This document shows, one piece after another, positions 61,563-64,000 of a stretch of 64,000 nucleotides of DNA. The notes beneath the pieces were generated by a model. The model did no database searches. It saw nothing but the letters and a program-made list of their open reading frames with translations, and had not been told where the DNA came from. The stretch is from NCBI RefSeq assembly GCF_013177695.1, contig NZ_WOEY01000131.1, positions 1 through 64,000 on the forward strand, read 5' to 3'. The position numbers were made by a program, and so were the translations under genes. The stretch's first letter is position 1. Each line of letters starts with the position of its first letter. The stretch is from Paraburkholderia solitsugae (lineage in GTDB: Bacteria > Pseudomonadota > Gammaproteobacteria > Burkholderiales > Burkholderiaceae).

Positions 61563-62594
61563 ATGAAAGCGACACGAAATTTACGCCGGCCGCGTGTGTT
61601 GATCGTTGGCTGCGGTGACGTCGGCATGCGCTGCGTGCCCTTGTTGCGGCCACACGCGCATGTCTTCGCGCTCACTAGCCACGCCGGGCGCAGCGCCGAA
61701 TTGCGCGCTGCGGGCGTCACGCCGCTGGTCGGTGATCTCGACGCGCACCGCAGCCTGAAACGGCTTGCCGGCCTCGCGCCGACGGTGCTGCATCTCGCGC
61801 CGCCGCAAAAGACCGGCGATGACGACCGCCGTACCCGTGCCTTGCTCGCTACGCTGAGCGCGCGCCGCAATCGGGCGCTGCGTGCCGCGCGCGGCGCGGT
61901 GGCGCCGGTCGGGCGGCTGCGCCGCGGGTTGCGCCGCATTCGTGCCTCGTGGGCAGAATCTGAAGCAGCCAATATTGTACCCGACAGGGTGCGCTGGACC
62001 GCCGCTCCGCACGCGCCTGTGAGGCTGGTGTACGCGAGCACGACAGGCGTCTACGGCGATTGCGGCGGCGCGTGGATCGACGAGACGCGCGTGCAGCAGC
62101 CGGCGAATGCGCGCGCCAAACGCCGCGTGTCGGCAGAGCGGCAATTGCGCCGCGCCACCGCGCGAGGCGTGATCACCGCAAGCATTGCGCGGATTCCGGG
62201 CATCTACGCGAGCAACCGTCTGCCGCTCGCGCGGCTGGAAAAGCGCACGCCGGCCTTGATCGACGCCGACGACGTCTACACCAACCATATCCACGCCGAC
62301 GACCTCGCCGCGATTCTCGTGCGCCTCGCCACACACGGGCGGCCGGCGCGCGTGATTCACGCGTCCGACGACACGTCGCTGAAAATGGGGGAGTACTTCG
62401 ATGTGGTGGCCGATGCGTTCGGCCTGGCGCGCCCACCTCGCATCACGCGCGCGGAGGCAGAGCAGCAGATCGAGCCGACCTTGCTGTCCTTCATGCGTGA
62501 ATCGAGGCGCCTTGTGAACCGGCGCCTCAAAGTGGAACTGCGGGTACGCTTGCGGTATCCGAGCGTTGACGATTTTTTGCGCAAGGCTTCGTAG
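61563..62594 (+). CDS. NAD(P)-binding SDR-like protein (YeeZ type)
   Basis: A 343-residue Rossmann-fold protein of the extended SDR/epimerase class. RVLIVGCGDVGMRC near 10-23 is the nucleotide-binding start, LVYASTTGVYGDCGG near 156-170 the active-site strand with YGD, and TNHIHADDLAAILVRLA near 241-257 the conserved C-terminal part. A segment of about 45 residues at 92-140 is unusually rich in Arg and Ala and would be an insertion relative to YeeZ. Function unknown. Confidence 0.85.
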   Translation: MKATRNLRRPRVLIVGCGDVGMRCVPLLRPHAHVFALTSHAGRSAELRAAGVTPLVGDLDAHRSLKRLAGLAPTVLHLAPPQKTGDDDRRTRALLATLSARRNRALRAARGAVAPVGRLRRGLRRIRASWAESEAANIVPDRVRWTAAPHAPVRLVYASTTGVYGDCGGAWIDETRVQQPANARAKRRVSAERQLRRATARGVITASIARIPGIYASNRLPLARLEKRTPALIDADDVYTNHIHADDLAAILVRLATHGRPARVIHASDDTSLKMGEYFDVVADAFGLARPPRITRAEAEQQIEPTLLSFMRESRRLVNRRLKVELRVRLRYPSVDDFLRKAS

Positions 62595-62598
62595 GCTT

Positions 62599-62787
62599 TT
62601 ACGTCAGCGCCGGCAACGCCTCCAGCAACAGGAAGCACAGCATCGCGCCAATCAGTGCGCCGATCAGGTTCGGGTGATATTTGTGCCGCAGCCGCATGAC
62701 GATCAGCAGTCCGCCGACCAGGAGCAGCCCGAGACACACGAAAGCAATCATCGTGGACGAGATCTCGATAGTGTCGTGGATGACCAT
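62599..62787 (-). CDS. 62-residue membrane protein
   Basis: A small protein with two hydrophobic helices: TMIAFVCLGLLLVGGLLIVM near 12-31 and LIGALIGAMLCFLLLEAL near 41-58, joined by a basic loop (RLRHKYHPN). The AAGGAGG seven bases before the ATG is excellent, supporting a real gene. It lies tail to tail against the SDR-like gene with four bases between stops. Family unknown. Confidence 0.75.
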   Translation of the reverse strand: MVIHDTIEISSTMIAFVCLGLLLVGGLLIVMRLRHKYHPNLIGALIGAMLCFLLLEALPALT

Positions 62788-62955
62788 GGCGCCCCTCCTT
62801 GAACCCTTTGTAGTCTTTGTTTAATCGAGTATAGAGCGATTCGTAAGGAAGGGCATGCTGCGCCGCAGCGCGTAATCAGGCGTCCGGCGAGGCCTATGTG
62901 CGGGCGCGCACACGATTCTCCTGACGCATCAAGGCTTTAAAAGGGACCTACCGGT

Positions 62956-63666
62956 TTACCCGCTCCGTAAAGATCCGAGGTCGGTTTCGTCGAGCCATTG
63001 CCACGCACCTTCTGCGAGCGTCGCGGGTAACGCGAGCCCGCCGATCCGCTCGCGATGCAGCGCTTCGCAACGGTTGCCGGCCGCCGCGATCATCCGCTTG
63101 ACCTGGTGATACTTGCCCTCCATCACGGTGAGGGCCAGCGCGTGCTCGCCGCGCGCCTGGGCATCGACGGCGACGATCGGCTTGGGCTCGCCGTGCAGCA
63201 AGACGCCGTCGCGCAAGGCACCGAGTTGGGCGTCGTCGATCGGATGCCGCGTCGTCGCGATGTACAGCTTCGGCACTTTGCGTTTCGGCGACGTGAACAT
63301 ATGGACGAACTTGCCGTCGTCGGAGAGCAGCAGCAGGCCGGTGGTGTCCTGATCGAGGCGGCCTACGCATTGCACGCCGCGTTCGGCGAACTGCGGCGGC
63401 AGCAGGCTGAACACGCTCAGATGATGCTGCGGATCGCGCGAGCATTCGTAGCCGGCAGGTTTGTTCAGGAGCAGATAGGCGTGCTCGCGATACGGCCAGA
63501 CGACACCGTCCACGCTGAAGCAGAACGTGCTGTCGTCGGTTGGGAAATCGGTATCGGCGTCGGCGCAGACTGAACCGCCGATGCTCACGCGGCCGTCGCC
63601 GATCAGCGCCCGGCATTGGCGGCGCGAGCCGAAACCTTGAGTGAAGAGGATGCTTTCGAGATTCAT
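62956..63666 (-). CDS. rsuA: 16S rRNA pseudouridine synthase (RsuA type)
   Basis: A 236-residue enzyme of the RsuA family. An S4 RNA-binding domain (LFTQGFGSRRQCRALIGDGR... ) precedes the catalytic domain with GRLDQDTTGLLLLSDDG near 101-117 (Asp nucleophile) and the EGKYHQVKRMIAAAGN motif near 181-196. RsuA makes Psi516 of 16S rRNA. The start MNLESILF fits the family; the frame continues upstream by eight residues. Confidence 0.92.
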   Translation of the reverse strand: MNLESILFTQGFGSRRQCRALIGDGRVSIGGSVCADADTDFPTDDSTFCFSVDGVVWPYREHAYLLLNKPAGYECSRDPQHHLSVFSLLPPQFAERGVQCVGRLDQDTTGLLLLSDDGKFVHMFTSPKRKVPKLYIATTRHPIDDAQLGALRDGVLLHGEPKPIVAVDAQARGEHALALTVMEGKYHQVKRMIAAAGNRCEALHRERIGGLALPATLAEGAWQWLDETDLGSLRSG

Positions 63667-63760
63667 GGCGAGCGAAGAATAACACCGCAAGAAGCGGAGC
63701 GCCGCGCAGCGCCATAGCGACCACGATGAACGCTCCCCGTCCCGTCGCAGGAGTTCATCG

Positions 63761-64000
63761 ATGCACGCCGCTACCTCTTCGCCGTCTTCATCCGCGCTCC
63801 GTTTGCCGGCCGCCTTCCAGCGGCTCGCATGGTCGAATCTGGTCGCGCAATCCGCTGAGCAGATCAGTCTCGCCGCCGCGCCGCTCGTCGCCGTGTTCGC
63901 GCTCGGCGCCGGCGCGCGCGAGACCGGTCTGCTGCAAACCGCGCAGACGCTGCCGTTCCTGTTGTTGTCGATTCCGCTCGGCGTGTGGGCAGACCGCCGC
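63761..64000 (+). CDS. MFS transporter, N-terminal part (runs off the window)
   Basis: Eighty codons are present. AGGAG precedes the ATG. After a Ser/Ala-rich start, a helix (LVAQSAEQISLAAAPLVAVFAL), a loop (GARETGLLQTAQTLP) and a second helix end in GVWADRR, the motif A of the major facilitator superfamily between helices 2 and 3. Substrate unknown. Confidence 0.82.
   Translation, partial: MHAATSSPSSSALRLPAAFQRLAWSNLVAQSAEQISLAAAPLVAVFALGAGARETGLLQTAQTLPFLLLSIPLGVWADRR

Overview
The window looks like the main chromosome of a Burkholderiaceae bacterium, most likely Paraburkholderia. This rests on the high G+C, on dense shadow reading frames typical of GC-rich coding DNA, and on the gene content and order: icd, cspA, clpS-clpA, dut, coaBC-lspA-ileS-ribF, purN, nadA-nadC facing nadB, rpmB-rpmG-radC-ispH, and livK plus livHMGF. 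No rRNA, tRNA or CRISPR array was found. The assignment comes from recognising protein families and gene order, not from a database search.

Layout. (1) 1-8446: the start of an exported or anchored protein, a peptide-type ABC transporter operon on the minus strand (binding protein, two permeases, a fused double ATPase), then a NiCoT nickel/cobalt permease downstream of a His-rich cupin. (2) 8652-14543: fusA, a DUF192 protein, a tiny Lys/Ala-rich secreted protein, rluE, and icd behind a long perfect palindrome. (3) About 14.6-29.4 kb: an integrated P4-like satellite island between icd and cspA. (4) 29.4-43.9 kb: a possible small RNA at the boundary, then cspA, clpS-clpA, dut, a luciferase-like oxidoreductase, coaBC, lspA, ileS, ribF, purN, an RNA m5C methyltransferase and an MscS channel. 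(5) 44.1-54.3 kb: a fatty acid desaturase, the NAD biosynthesis genes, ribosomal proteins L28 and L33, radC, an FKBP isomerase, ispH, and livK behind an NtrC/sigma54-like control region. (6) 54.5-64 kb: livHMGF, a GNAT acetyltransferase, argD, a ferredoxin-type reductase, an SDR-like protein, a 62-residue membrane protein, rsuA and the start of an MFS transporter.

The island is the most interesting part. Its plus-strand backbone is a tyrosine integrase, an unknown 159-residue protein, an AlpA-type regulator, a 109-residue protein translationally coupled to a D5/P4-type primase-helicase, iteron-like repeats after the primase, and a 92-residue protein. Its minus-strand cargo is a 1,630-residue protein with a restriction-endonuclease-like N-terminus, a NACHT STAND NTPase core and a long helical-repeat C-terminus; one or more tiny proteins, including a 45-residue membrane protein; an Mrr-like nuclease with a coiled-coil N-terminus; and an unknown membrane protein. 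Degenerate copies related to the 92-residue gene and its surroundings separate the cargo blocks, as expected of a spot where cargo is exchanged. I infer that this is an anti-phage defence locus carried by a satellite and that the nuclease-NACHT protein is a candidate defence effector-sensor. No phage structural genes are present, so the island would need a helper to be packaged, if it moves that way.

The chromosomal genes are mostly ordinary housekeeping. Starts were moved downstream from the longest possible frame where a ribosome binding site, translational coupling or family length argued for it; these cases are stated in the entries.
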